From CAVYXA01 sp963846775 (GTDB lineage Bacteria; Verrucomicrobiota; Verrucomicrobiia; Chthoniobacterales; UBA10450), in NCBI GenBank assembly GCA_963846775.1, contig CAWJXB010000004.1, positions 124,001 through 188,000 on the forward strand: a stretch of 64,000 nt of DNA. The letters are read 5' to 3'. The notes beneath the pieces were generated by a model. That model was not told the DNA's origin and did not search any database. It saw only the letters and a program-made list of their open reading frames with translations. A program made the translations under genes and the position numbers. Shown one piece after another: positions 43,339-51,925 of this stretch. Each line of letters starts with the position of its first letter. The stretch's first letter is position 1.

Positions 43339-45027
43339 GTGCATACGGGTCGATTATTGATATTCTTCTTCGCGCTCATGTTGAATTTGGTTAATGCTTC
43401 CCCCTCGGAAGCAGCCATATTCGACATTCCCGATGGCGATATCGATGCGCTCAAGAGCGCGATCAACATCGCCAATGCGAACGGGGACGATGACACGATT
43501 GAGCTGGCGACGAATGGTATTTACACAGTCAGCACAGTGGACAATTTCTACGTCAACGCTCTGCCCGCGATTTCCAGCGATGGCGGCCATTCACTTACGA
43601 TCCATGGCAACGGCGCGACGCTTCAGCGGAACACGGATTATGCAACTCCCCCGCTGCGCTTCTTCTCGCTGGATCCCGGTGCGACACTCATTGTCGATGC
43701 ACTAACAATGTTGGGCGGAGATGTGAGGAACGCACCGGGCAATACTTCCACGGTGTGCGGCGCAGCGGCTTATAACCACGGAGGAGTTCTCATCGTGGTA
43801 AACAGCGCGTTTCGTGGCAACAGGGCCAATATTGGCGGCGCGATCTATAACGACGGGGAATATGATGCCATTACGCTGCAATTGACCAACTGCGTTGTCG
43901 AAAACAACTCCGCCATTCTCGGCGGCGCGATTAGTAATTACTCGCCCGGGCCGTCGATTGTGATCACCATTGATCAATGCATGTTCATGCAGAACGCCGC
44001 GATTGGCTCGTTTAGTGTTGGACGAGGCGGTGGGGCCATTATGATCGATACGTATGGCGCCAGTACGAACATCACAATCACTCGTTCAACATTCACTGAT
44101 AACTCCGCCTTTTCGATGAGCGGCGGAGTAATCTGCAATCGGGGCGGCAACATTACGATCACGAACAGTAGCTTCCTGCAAAACTATGCGTCCGAAGGTG
44201 GGGTCGTTTATAACAATGGCGCCACCCCTGCGAGTCTGGTTTTGAACACGTGCTTCATCGACGGGAACTCGAACTGCGCAATCGCGAACCATGGAAACAG
44301 TGGGACTGCAACAGCAATCATTCGAGACTCGACTTTTACTAACAATTACAATCCGTACTGGGGCGGCGCGATTTGGAACGGAGGCGATCATGGCGCTGCC
44401 AGGGTCGAGATTGAGAATTGCAGCTTCATTCACAACGCTGCTAACTTTGCTGGCGCCGTTTACAACGACTGTTTTGATTATGGCAGCGCGGCTTTGACGG
44501 TGACGACCACGACGTTTGATACGAATTCCGCTAACCAGATCGGAGGCGCGATAATGAACGCAGCCGAAAGCACCGGCACGACCAATTGCGACGTCAACAG
44601 CTGCACTTTTAACAACAACTTCGCTGTTTCCGGTATCTCGATCGCTAATGGGCTGTATGCGCCCGGTGATCCGAACCTTCAGGTCCAACTCCGCAGTAGC
44701 ATCTTTCAGACGTGGACTAACCGCGACAATCTTGTCGGAGATCCTGGTACGATTGTGTCCCTTGGATACAATCTGACGAACGACGACGGATCCGGAGTCT
44801 TGAACGCAACGGGCGATCAAATCAACGCCGACGCAATGCTCGATCCGGCCGGGCCTCAAAACAATGGCGGGCCGACTGCGACAATCTCGCTGTCGCGGGG
44901 CAGCCCGGCGATCGATGCCGGCGATCCGAACGCGCCGAAGCGCGATCAGCGTCACTATCCGCGAATAGGATCGCCGGACATTGGCGCATTTGAATACTCA
45001 ATGCAATTAGGAGCGATGATGCCTTGA
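43339..45027 (+). CDS. Secreted beta-helix protein with choice-of-anchor Q domain
   Basis: A 562-residue exported protein with a signal peptide (LLIFFFALMLNLVNASPSEA) and about twelve short beta-helix-type repeats rich in Asn, Gly and Ile, for example GGAIYNDGEYDAITLQLTNC and GGAISNYSPGPSIVITIDQC. The C terminus fits a choice-of-anchor Q module: NNGGPTATISLSRGSPAIDAGDPNAPKRDQRH in pieces. These proteins are surface-exposed. The GTG start at 43339 is a guess. Confidence 0.82.
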   Translation: MHTGRLLIFFFALMLNLVNASPSEAAIFDIPDGDIDALKSAINIANANGDDDTIELATNGIYTVSTVDNFYVNALPAISSDGGHSLTIHGNGATLQRNTDYATPPLRFFSLDPGATLIVDALTMLGGDVRNAPGNTSTVCGAAAYNHGGVLIVVNSAFRGNRANIGGAIYNDGEYDAITLQLTNCVVENNSAILGGAISNYSPGPSIVITIDQCMFMQNAAIGSFSVGRGGGAIMIDTYGASTNITITRSTFTDNSAFSMSGGVICNRGGNITITNSSFLQNYASEGGVVYNNGATPASLVLNTCFIDGNSNCAIANHGNSGTATAIIRDSTFTNNYNPYWGGAIWNGGDHGAARVEIENCSFIHNAANFAGAVYNDCFDYGSAALTVTTTTFDTNSANQIGGAIMNAAESTGTTNCDVNSCTFNNNFAVSGISIANGLYAPGDPNLQVQLRSSIFQTWTNRDNLVGDPGTIVSLGYNLTNDDGSGVLNATGDQINADAMLDPAGPQNNGGPTATISLSRGSPAIDAGDPNAPKRDQRHYPRIGSPDIGAFEYSMQLGAMMP

Positions 45028-45035
45028 ATCGATTT

Positions 45036-45062
45036 GCGAGGGTCGCAGACTGCCGCTACAGG
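45036..45062. repeat. Half copy of the CTGTAG-type element
   Basis: GGGTCGCAGACTGCCGCTACAG resembles one arm of the element at 4819-4888 but the second arm is missing. Confidence 0.5.
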
Positions 45063-45069
45063 GGCGGGG

Positions 45070-45969
45070 ATGAAAATAGCCGTCATCGGTGCGGGCGGAA
45101 GACTGGGGGCTGCACTTGTGCGCGATTATGGGAAGAAGTTCGATCTCGTCGGATTTGACCGGCGCGCACTGGATCTAGCGAGCGCCAATCAATTGCGCCA
45201 AGAGATCGGCGCGCTGGATGTCGATGTTGTCATCAACTGCGCCGCTCTGACGAACGTCGATTACTGCGAATCGCATCGTGAAGAAGCGTTTCGGGTCAAC
45301 GCGGAAGCGCCGCGGGTGTTGGCAGAAATTTGCGGTGAGAAAAAGGCAAAACTGATTCACATCAGCACCGATTACGTTTTCGCGGGCGACAAGCGTGAGC
45401 CGTATCGCGAAGAAGATGAAGCGCGGCCGATCAGCATCTATGGCGAATCGAAACGCGCCGGCGAACAAAATGTGCTTGCCGCGCACGATCGATCCGCCTT
45501 CGCCGAGCCTGCGGCGAACCGGCATCTCGTCGTGCGGGTTTCCTGGGTCTTTGGACCGGACCGGCCGAGCTTCATCGACGGCATCATCAAACGCGCGCGC
45601 GAGAACGAGCAGGTCGATGCGATCGCGGACAAGATTTCCGCGCCGAGCTATACGCACGACATCGCCGAGGCATTGCTCCGACTGATGAAGGTCGATGCCA
45701 GCGGCATTCTCCATTTCTCGAACAGCGGCGAATGCAGTTGGCAGGAATACGGCCAATGGGCGCTCGATTGTTGCCGCGAATCCGGCGTCGCATTGAAAGG
45801 GGGTCACGTGGCTCCGCTTAAGTTGGCCGACATGAAAAACTTTGTCGCGCGCCGCCCGGTCTATTCGGTCCTCTCCCCGGCCAAATATGCCACGCTGACG
45901 GGCACTTCACCTCGCGCTTGGCGAGAGGCAGTTGCTGATTATATTAAGCGCTCCTATTGCAAACCATGA
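45070..45969 (+). CDS. rmlD: dTDP-4-dehydrorhamnose reductase-like protein
   Basis: A 299-residue extended-SDR of the RmlD/RfbD group: MKIAVIGAGGRLGAALVRDY, VVINCAALTNVDYCE, ISTDYVFAGDKREPYREEDEARPISIYGESKRAGEQ in pieces with the catalytic Tyr and Lys, and VRVSWVFGPDRPSF. It makes dTDP-rhamnose if it is a true RmlD; the other rml genes are not in the window. ATG 45070 is the family start. The stop overlaps the next gene (ATGA). Confidence 0.88.
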   Translation: MKIAVIGAGGRLGAALVRDYGKKFDLVGFDRRALDLASANQLRQEIGALDVDVVINCAALTNVDYCESHREEAFRVNAEAPRVLAEICGEKKAKLIHISTDYVFAGDKREPYREEDEARPISIYGESKRAGEQNVLAAHDRSAFAEPAANRHLVVRVSWVFGPDRPSFIDGIIKRARENEQVDAIADKISAPSYTHDIAEALLRLMKVDASGILHFSNSGECSWQEYGQWALDCCRESGVALKGGHVAPLKLADMKNFVARRPVYSVLSPAKYATLTGTSPRAWREAVADYIKRSYCKP

Positions 45970-46769
45970 AAACTCATTACCGCATTTTCACCGTCACATT
46001 GTCGATCTTATTTGCCGCTGGCGCGCAAGCCTCGTTACAATGGGAGCAGACCGCAGTCGAGTTGCATCCATCGATCAACGACAAACAGGCCATCGGCCAT
46101 TTCAAATATCAAAACACCGGCAAAGCGCCGTTGCATTTTAAACAAGTCCATGCTTCTTGCGGTTGCACCACGGCGCAGACGCAGAAGGACGTGGTGCCGC
46201 CCGGCGAAAAAGGCGAGATCACGGCGACGTTTAACATTGGCGATCGCACCGGCACGCAGGTCAAAACGATTACGGTGCAGACCGACGATCCCGACCTGGT
46301 CAAAGCCACGACGCAGCTCAAGCTCACCGCCGTTATTCCACAGCCGCTCGAAGTGAACCCAGCGTTCCTGATGTGGCAGGACAAGGAGGAGCCGAAACCG
46401 AAGACGGTTACCGTGAAAGTGGCCAAGGACTTCACGGTCAAAGACCTGAAGGTCACGCCGTCGAGCCAGGATTTTCAGGCTACCGTCTCCAAGGCAGGTA
46501 AGGACGAGTTCAAAATCGAAGTCAAACCGAAAGATACGTCGCGCATGTTGGCCGGGACGTTGACCATTCAACCGGATAACACACCGAAGCTCTCATACGT
46601 TAACATGCGCGTCATGGGCCCTAAGGTGCCACTGTCGAATTCGACAGTTCCGGCCACGGTCCAGCCCGGCCCGGGAAGCGTTTTGGCACCGCCGACTCCG
46701 GTGACGAATCCGGCAACAAACTCGGCGCCCGCGCCTGCGCCTTCATCGAGTCCGTCGTCGAACCATTAA
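45966..46769 (+). CDS. DUF1573 exported protein
   Basis: A 267-residue protein with a signal peptide (TVTLSILFAAGAQA) and a DUF1573 immunoglobulin-like domain: FKYQNTGKAPLHFKQVHASCGCTTAQTQKD with the family Cys-Gly-Cys, and VVPPGEKGEITATFNIGDRTG. A second beta domain follows (VTVKVAKDFTVKDLKV), then a Pro/Ser/Ala-rich tail. It is translationally coupled to rmlD and next to a rhodanese gene. Function is unknown. Confidence 0.85.
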   Translation: MKTHYRIFTVTLSILFAAGAQASLQWEQTAVELHPSINDKQAIGHFKYQNTGKAPLHFKQVHASCGCTTAQTQKDVVPPGEKGEITATFNIGDRTGTQVKTITVQTDDPDLVKATTQLKLTAVIPQPLEVNPAFLMWQDKEEPKPKTVTVKVAKDFTVKDLKVTPSSQDFQATVSKAGKDEFKIEVKPKDTSRMLAGTLTIQPDNTPKLSYVNMRVMGPKVPLSNSTVPATVQPGPGSVLAPPTPVTNPATNSAPAPAPSSSPSSNH

Positions 46770-46783
46770 AGACCTAACACCGT

Positions 46784-47212
46784 GTGAGAAATCGCTGGCT
46801 CGGCCAGGCCGTCGCTCTTTTGCTGTTGGCGTTTTTGCCGGCGTTCGGCGAATCGATCTTTTTCCGTCAGAAAATCTCCTGGCGCTCGGCCATTCCCGCT
46901 TCAGAAATGGTCACGCTCGCCCAGGCGCGTGCCTGGGGCGACACCGCGATCTGGGTCGATGCCCGGCCGGATGAGGAATTTGCGCGAGATCACGTGCCCG
47001 GCGCGATCTCGCTGAACGAAGATCACTGGAATTCGTCGCTCCCGCAATTTCTCGCGGCGTGGTCACCGGAGAAAAAGGTGGTCGTTTATTGCAGCAGCTT
47101 GAGCTGCAACGCCAGTCGCGAAGTCGCGCGCCGTTTGCGGAAAGAAGCGCAATTACAAAACGTTTTTGTGCTCGAAGGCGGCTGGGAAGCATGGCTGAAG
47201 GAGAGGAAATGA
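46784..47212 (+). CDS. Exported rhodanese-like protein
   Basis: A 142-residue protein with an N-terminal hydrophobic signal (LGQAVALLLLAFLPAFGES) and a rhodanese domain: IWVDARPDEEFARDHVPGAISL and the active-site loop VVVYCSSLSCNASREVA. Sulphurtransferase or phosphatase-like roles are possible; the longer loop resembles neither exactly. It starts with GTG and its stop overlaps the next gene (ATGA), forming DUF1573-rhodanese-MauE. Confidence 0.82.
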   Translation: MRNRWLGQAVALLLLAFLPAFGESIFFRQKISWRSAIPASEMVTLAQARAWGDTAIWVDARPDEEFARDHVPGAISLNEDHWNSSLPQFLAAWSPEKKVVVYCSSLSCNASREVARRLRKEAQLQNVFVLEGGWEAWLKERK

Positions 47213-47727
47213 AGCAGACGCCGAACGCCGAACATCGAACATCGAACGTCGAATTTTCTGGGCAAGCTCCGCCATTGGGCGTTGGGCGTTCGGCGTTGGG
47301 CGTTCGGCGTTTGCTTTGGCGCACTATCGATGTTCTGGTCGGTGGCGTATTCATCTACGCTGGCGCGATCAAGATTATGGATCCTGTCCAGTTCGCCTAC
47401 GACATTGACAATTACAAAATTTTGCCATGGACGATTGGAGTTGGCCTGGCGTTTTATTTGCCGTGGGTGGAATTGCTCGCCGGTGTCGCGCTGATTGTCC
47501 GTCGATTCTACAGCGGCGCGGCGTCAATCCTGCTCGCACTCATCGCCATTTTCATCGTAGCGACGATTGCCGCCAAAGCTCGCGGACTCGACATCACTTG
47601 CGGCTGCTTCGGTCACGCCAGCCAGCACTGGAGTTTTCCCGCGCACATGGCGGTCGATCTTGCCATTTTCGCCGCGCTCCTTCTGCTCGTGTTCAGATCG
47701 GCGAATGAAAACCGTTCCGTTGCTTGA
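47209..47727 (+). CDS. MauE/DoxX-type membrane protein with repeat-derived N terminus
   Basis: A 172-residue polytopic membrane protein. Residues ~36-172 match the MauE/DoxX four-helix family (VLVGGVFIYAGAIKIMDPVQFAYDIDNYKILP, ITCGCFGHASQHW in the redox-like Cys pair). The first ~35 residues (QTPNAEHRTSNVEF, GVGRSALGVRR) are encoded by an inverted repeat at 47217-47311. It probably works with the upstream rhodanese and DUF1573 proteins in sulphur or redox metabolism, by analogy with MauE. A later start is possible. Confidence 0.78.
   Translation: MKQTPNAEHRTSNVEFSGQAPPLGVGRSALGVRRLLWRTIDVLVGGVFIYAGAIKIMDPVQFAYDIDNYKILPWTIGVGLAFYLPWVELLAGVALIVRRFYSGAASILLALIAIFIVATIAAKARGLDITCGCFGHASQHWSFPAHMAVDLAIFAALLLLVFRSANENRSVA
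47217..47311. repeat. CGAACATC/GGCGTTGG inverted repeat at the MauE-like 5' end
   Basis: Units GAACGCCGAACATCGAAC (47219-47250) face GGCGTTGGGCGTTCGGCG units (47277-47311). The hairpin lies inside the coding frame just after the start. Confidence 0.75.
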
Positions 47728-47834
47728 TGGCGATGCGTTAGGCAAGACCGTGGAGACTGGTGATGCTTTGAGACAGGCTTGGGGAGATTTCATGGATTGC
47801 GGGAACTGTTCGAATCTGGTTAATCTGCGCAGTT

Positions 47835-48590
47835 GTGAACAAGGTGATGAGATTTGAGGGGCAGAACGTGATCGTGACCGGAGCGGGGCGGGGTATCGGG
47901 CATGCGATTGCCGTGCGTCTGGCCAGCGAGGGCGCGCGCGTCGCCTGTGTGAGCCGGACGCAAGCGAATGCGAAACGGACGGCGGACGAGATCAACATGA
48001 TCCGTGCGGACGCGGCCAGAGCGTACGCGGTCGACGTGGCCGATCACGCAGCGGTGCAGAAAGCCGGCGCGCAAATTTTAGCGGAATTCCTCAAGATCGA
48101 CATTTTGGTCAACAACGCCGGAACGACCCGGGACGCGCTGGCCATGCGAATGTCGCTCGAAGATTGGGACTCGGTGATGAACACAAATTTACGTGGCGCG
48201 TTCAGTTTCGCGCAGACGCTAATTCGTGGGATGGCGAAACAACGGAGCGGCCGGATCATCAACATCACGTCGGTAATCGGACTGATGGGCAATGCCGGTC
48301 AGGCCAATTACGCGGCGAGCAAGGCCGGGTTGATCGGTTTTACTAAAGCGCTGGCGAAGGAGCTGGCCAGCCGCAATATCACGGTGAACGCGATTGCGCC
48401 CGGTTTCATCACGACCGATATGACCGCTGGCCTAACGGATGAGCAGAAAAACGCGATTCAGTCGAAGATTCCGCTGACGAGGACCGGGACTCCCGAAGAT
48501 GTCGCGGCTGCGGTCGCGTTCCTGGCCTCACCCGAAGCCGGTTACATCACCGGCCAGGTTCTTTGCGTGGATGGCGGTATCGTCATGTGA
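47835..48590 (+). CDS. fabG: FabG-type 3-oxoacyl-ACP reductase
   Basis: A 251-residue SDR reductase: VIVTGAGRGIGHAIAVRLASEGA, LVNNAGTTRDALAMRM, NITSVIGLMGNAGQANYAASKAGLIG with the catalytic Ser-Tyr-Lys, and ASPEAGYITGQVLCVDGGIVM at the end. It reduces 3-oxoacyl-ACP with NADPH. GTG 47835 and ATG 47847 are both possible; ATG starts nearer the usual family N terminus. It is the first gene of a lipid/polyene-like cluster. Confidence 0.9.
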   Translation: MNKVMRFEGQNVIVTGAGRGIGHAIAVRLASEGARVACVSRTQANAKRTADEINMIRADAARAYAVDVADHAAVQKAGAQILAEFLKIDILVNNAGTTRDALAMRMSLEDWDSVMNTNLRGAFSFAQTLIRGMAKQRSGRIINITSVIGLMGNAGQANYAASKAGLIGFTKALAKELASRNITVNAIAPGFITTDMTAGLTDEQKNAIQSKIPLTRTGTPEDVAAAVAFLASPEAGYITGQVLCVDGGIVM

Positions 48591-48627
48591 TCCGGGTGTG
48601 TGCGGGGTCCAGAAAGATTTTTAGGCC

Positions 48628-48751
48628 GGCGAATCATACGAATTGGCGCGAATTAAAGAAGTGGGTGTGGCGCAAATTTTCCAAACGCTCGGCGGTTGTG
48701 AAACCGTCGTTCCTTGCGCTGTTGTATTCGCGTTCATTCGCGTAATTCGCG
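48628..48751. repeat. ATTCGCG-type inverted repeat between fabG and dehydratase
   Basis: GCGAATCATACGAATTGGCG (48628-48655) faces TATTCGCGTTCATTCGCG units (48725-48751). Placed between two convergent genes, it could serve as a bidirectional terminator. Confidence 0.55.
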
Positions 48752-48777
48752 GGCTGAACTTTGCGCGCCCGCGAAAT

Positions 48778-49224
48778 TTACCCGCGCTGGATGATGGTGA
48801 GCCGCCCTTCGGCCAGTAAAACATCGCCGGCTGAGAGACGGCATTCGTAAACGGTGTTAGCGGAATCGCCAAACAATCGGCGCGCGTGGATTTCGAGCGG
48901 TGAAATGAGATCGTCCAGGGACGCGACAAGCAAGCGCGCGTCGCGCAGGGCGGCAAGAAAGCCGGGCGGTGCAGTTTTGCCCGCCGCGCGCGCGCGCAAT
49001 CCTCCATGGACGGCCGCGGCTTGGGCGCCGTATTCGAAGGCATGCACCGCGCTCAATCTTTCGCCGCGCCGCAATGGGTTCATCCGGTCGCGGTGCGTCT
49101 TGCTTGCGCAAACAATCGATTCATCATCCCACCTCACGACTTCGTCTAGCAAACACATCGATCCGGCGTGCGGGATCAGCCTGCGGATTTCGGATTGGTC
49201 GATCAATCTTCGAGGACAGTTCAA
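48778..49224 (-). CDS. Hotdog-fold 3-hydroxyacyl-ACP dehydratase-like protein
   Basis: A 148-residue protein with IRRLIPHAGSMCLLDEVVRWDDESIVC and the central FGDSANTVYECRLSAGDVLLAEGRLTII; this resembles ApeP-like dehydratases found in aryl polyene and related pigment clusters. It acts on 3-hydroxyacyl-ACP. It is convergent with fabG and separated from the next gene by a palindrome. Confidence 0.8.
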   Translation of the reverse strand: MNCPRRLIDQSEIRRLIPHAGSMCLLDEVVRWDDESIVCASKTHRDRMNPLRRGERLSAVHAFEYGAQAAAVHGGLRARAAGKTAPPGFLAALRDARLLVASLDDLISPLEIHARRLFGDSANTVYECRLSAGDVLLAEGRLTIIQRG

Positions 49225-49258
49225 GTAAAGCCGGTTGGGCAGAGAAATGCAGCGAATT

Positions 49259-49325
49259 CTGCAGGGGAAGCTGGCAGCTTCCCCCGAACGCAGCCACGCG
49301 GGAAACAGTCAGTTTCCCCTACAGT
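49259..49325. repeat. CTGCAG...CTACAG element
   Basis: The element starts CTGCAGGGGAAGCTGGCAGC and ends GTTTCCCCTACAG. Two hairpins inside are GGGAAGCTGGCAGCTTCCC and GGGAAACAGTCAGTTTCCC. Related to the elements at 32295 and 52574. Confidence 0.7.
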
Positions 49326-49398
49326 CCCGATCGCCCTGAACGTTGCGCGCAGCGAGTTCAAAGTCTCCGTTTGTGTCTACACATTTTCTTAAGATTCT

Positions 49399-50307
49399 CT
49401 AACTCCAGAACGGATAAAAGTTGAACCAGTTGTGTGGCGCGGAGCGCGTATAATGTTCCAGGCGATCAGCATAAAGCTGCATCCATTTCTGGATCTCCGC
49501 GCTCCGTCGATCTCGATCGAGCACAATTTCCTCCGCGAAATGTTCGAAAAAGATTTCGTAGCGGTTGCCGCCGCGATAAAGACCAAAAAACAAAATCACA
49601 GGGCAATGGGTCATCGCCGGTAGAAGAATTGGGCCGGCCGGAAATGTCGCCGGAGCCCCGAGAAACTGGCACTGCGTTGTCTTTTCGTTAGCCGTGGCTC
49701 GATCGCCCAGCATCCCAACCACGAAGCCGGCATCGAGACTTTCTTTCACCCGCAACAGCGTATCCGGCTGATCGGGCGCAATCACGGTGCGAGCGACCTC
49801 CGGATTCAGTGCATCAAGAAAGCGCGTCAGGTTCTGGTTGTGATCGATATCCATCAAGACTTTGATCGGAAAATGTTGCTGACTGACCCCGAGCGCGCGC
49901 AGCACTTCGAAACTGCCGAGATGCGAGCCTAACAAAACACAGCCCTTGCCGGTCTTGAGTTGGCGATACAAAAGGTCCCGGCCGTGAATGGTAATGGAGA
50001 ATCGAGAAAAATCGCCCCGCAACAAATAGACCCGATCGAGGATGGTCGTGGCGAAACAATAGAAATGCCCAAAGACATTCCACCAGTGCGGTGCGCGCCC
50101 TCGGATTCGCCGCAGGTAATCAAAAGAGGCCAGCCGCGCGGGATGCGCCGTCGCAACGAAATAAGCTGCGATTGGATAGAGCAATAATCGCATGGCTGTC
50201 CGCCCGGCCCGCGCGGCGAACCAGAGAATCAATCGCAACGCCCCCGGCGTGCCGCGTTCCGGCAAAGCAGCCCAGCGTTGTGTCTCGAGAGCCTTGGCCG
50301 AGTTCAT
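49399..50307 (-). CDS. LPLAT-type acyltransferase, LpxL/HtrB-like
   Basis: A 302-residue membrane-associated acyltransferase: N-terminal hydrophobic segment (AMRLLLYPIAAYFVATAH), the catalytic-like block VLLGSHLGSFEVLRALG (HX4E), GMLGDRATANEKTTQCQFLG, and WFNFYPFW near the C terminus. It may transfer an acyl or polyene chain onto a lipid; such genes are frequent in aryl polyene clusters. ATG 50307 is chosen over upstream starts because it begins the family N terminus. It overlaps the methyltransferase stop by 4 bp. Confidence 0.82.
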   Translation of the reverse strand: MNSAKALETQRWAALPERGTPGALRLILWFAARAGRTAMRLLLYPIAAYFVATAHPARLASFDYLRRIRGRAPHWWNVFGHFYCFATTILDRVYLLRGDFSRFSITIHGRDLLYRQLKTGKGCVLLGSHLGSFEVLRALGVSQQHFPIKVLMDIDHNQNLTRFLDALNPEVARTVIAPDQPDTLLRVKESLDAGFVVGMLGDRATANEKTTQCQFLGAPATFPAGPILLPAMTHCPVILFFGLYRGGNRYEIFFEHFAEEIVLDRDRRSAEIQKWMQLYADRLEHYTRSAPHNWFNFYPFWS

Positions 50308-51524
50308 CCTGAATTTGTATTTTGGCCGCAAATCGCGCCGGTAAAAAAGTGCGGATAGATTTCGCGGATGCGATCGATTTCCGGTGCGACTTCGACGCGG
50401 CCAAACCCAGCCCGTGCGAACGCCGCTCGCCATTGCTCCGCTGTGAGGAAGCCTGGATTCGGTCGAAATTCAGAATCGCTCTTGATATCAGTGAAGCTCT
50501 CCAGGATCTGGAACATGAGCTCCGGATACATGGGCTGGTTCGGAAACGGACGAACGCATTCTCCGATGGTCAGCCAGCCGTCGGGTGCCAAAACAGAGCG
50601 CGCCTCGTTCAAGGTGAACAACAAATCTTTAGCAACGTGGAGGACATTCACTGCGTAAATAAGATCGAATTTTTCGCGGCCCAATTGAGATTCCCAGGTC
50701 TGATTCAAATCCAGCGCGCCCCATTCCAGCGCAAGATTTGGGTAACGCGGTCCCAGTTCGCGCTGGGCGCGGCGTCGGAAGAACGCATTTGGTTCCGTGA
50801 CGATGTATTTGTCGATCTTGGAAAGAAGATCGCATTCATTCAATCGATCCAGCAATTTCTCGGTCGCACTTCCCGCGCCGGCGCCGAGTTCGAGAATGCG
50901 CACCTTCGTCTTGGCCGAAACACGGCCGGCGGCGACGATTGAGCCAAGGGAATTGTTCACGGCATAGGTAGGATTGGCATTGTTGAAATAGTTAAGCCAA
51001 AGCGTCACTCCGCCGGGGTCGAACAGCGCTTGGTCGCCGCCTTGCTCGCCACGCGCGACCGATGGATAAATGCTGGCAGCATGATCGAGCAAGTCGAGCG
51101 TGGCGACATTGGCGTGGTCGATCTGCAACGCCAGCGCCCGCAGAGCCTTGCGATCTGAAACATGGCTGTTTAAGGCAGTAATATTTTCCGGGCGTAATCG
51201 ATAGCTCGTTCTTTGATCTTCCGTTCGGCTTTCGATGCAACCGGTTTCAACGACGCGCGAGAGCAGCCATTGCAGAGCGAAGCCAAATCGCGGTTGGGAC
51301 AAGAGAACGTGGCAAAGCTCATCGGGCGATCGCCATTCCGCGAGGTTCGCGAAAGCGCCTAACAGATCGAGAATCTCGATCGCCCAAGCGATACTATAGC
51401 GCTCCATCAATTCAATGCTTTGGTACAACGAATCGTTGAAAACCGAGTCTGGATAGCCCCTCAGCCATTCAGCCAATTGGGGATTGCGCGATTCAAGATC
51501 GAAAGCGGCCGGAACAGTTGACAT
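50304..51524 (-). CDS. Class I SAM-dependent methyltransferase
   Basis: A 406-residue protein. Residues ~200-380 form the methyltransferase fold with VRILELGAGAGSATEKLL as the SAM-binding loop and FDLIYAVNVLHVAKDLLFTL. The N-terminal ~190 residues are helical and of unknown type, as in PKS-associated C-methyltransferases. It is coupled to the acyltransferase and preceded by a small hotdog dehydratase, so a role in tailoring of the acyl chain is likely. The target is unknown. Confidence 0.82.
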   Translation of the reverse strand: MSTVPAAFDLESRNPQLAEWLRGYPDSVFNDSLYQSIELMERYSIAWAIEILDLLGAFANLAEWRSPDELCHVLLSQPRFGFALQWLLSRVVETGCIESRTEDQRTSYRLRPENITALNSHVSDRKALRALALQIDHANVATLDLLDHAASIYPSVARGEQGGDQALFDPGGVTLWLNYFNNANPTYAVNNSLGSIVAAGRVSAKTKVRILELGAGAGSATEKLLDRLNECDLLSKIDKYIVTEPNAFFRRRAQRELGPRYPNLALEWGALDLNQTWESQLGREKFDLIYAVNVLHVAKDLLFTLNEARSVLAPDGWLTIGECVRPFPNQPMYPELMFQILESFTDIKSDSEFRPNPGFLTAEQWRAAFARAGFGRVEVAPEIDRIREIYPHFFTGAICGQNTNSG

Positions 51525-51529
51525 TGGAT

Positions 51530-51880
51530 TTACAGGCTGGCGATTTGCAGCCGGCCTTCGGTAATGACGCGGCCAGCACTGGTACAGGAGAACGCGATCT
51601 CGTCACCGGCCTGTTCGGTCGCCGAAAGCCGGATCGTGAACTTCTGATCCGGCTTGAGCGGTGCGAGAAATTTTACCGCGGGAATCCCGGTGAGACGCGC
51701 GCCCGCGCAACATTCATTTAGCACGGCGAGAATCTCGTCGAGAATAACCACGCCCGGGACAATCGGCGTTCCAGGAAAATGTCCGGGCAAGCTGGGATGA
51801 TCGGCGCCGATCGTGCGGCAAACCTCAAGATTCATTCGGCAGAGCTTAGGTCGCGGGCAACATGGCAGTTTTTTTGTCAT
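51530..51880 (-). CDS. FabZ-like hotdog dehydratase
   Basis: A 116-residue hotdog protein with DHPSLPGHFPGTPIVPGVVILDEI, including the His-Phe-Pro catalytic block, and VKFLAPLKPDQKFTIRL. It is shorter than FabZ and its catalytic acid after the PGVV block is unclear (ILDEI), so it may be a dehydratase or a thioesterase-like subunit. It starts the minus-strand run dehydratase-methyltransferase-acyltransferase. Confidence 0.8.
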   Translation of the reverse strand: MTKKLPCCPRPKLCRMNLEVCRTIGADHPSLPGHFPGTPIVPGVVILDEILAVLNECCAGARLTGIPAVKFLAPLKPDQKFTIRLSATEQAGDEIAFSCTSAGRVITEGRLQIASL

Positions 51881-51925
51881 CCCTCCAGCATTGAATCTGC
51901 TGCGCCTAAATCCTAACGCGTCTTC

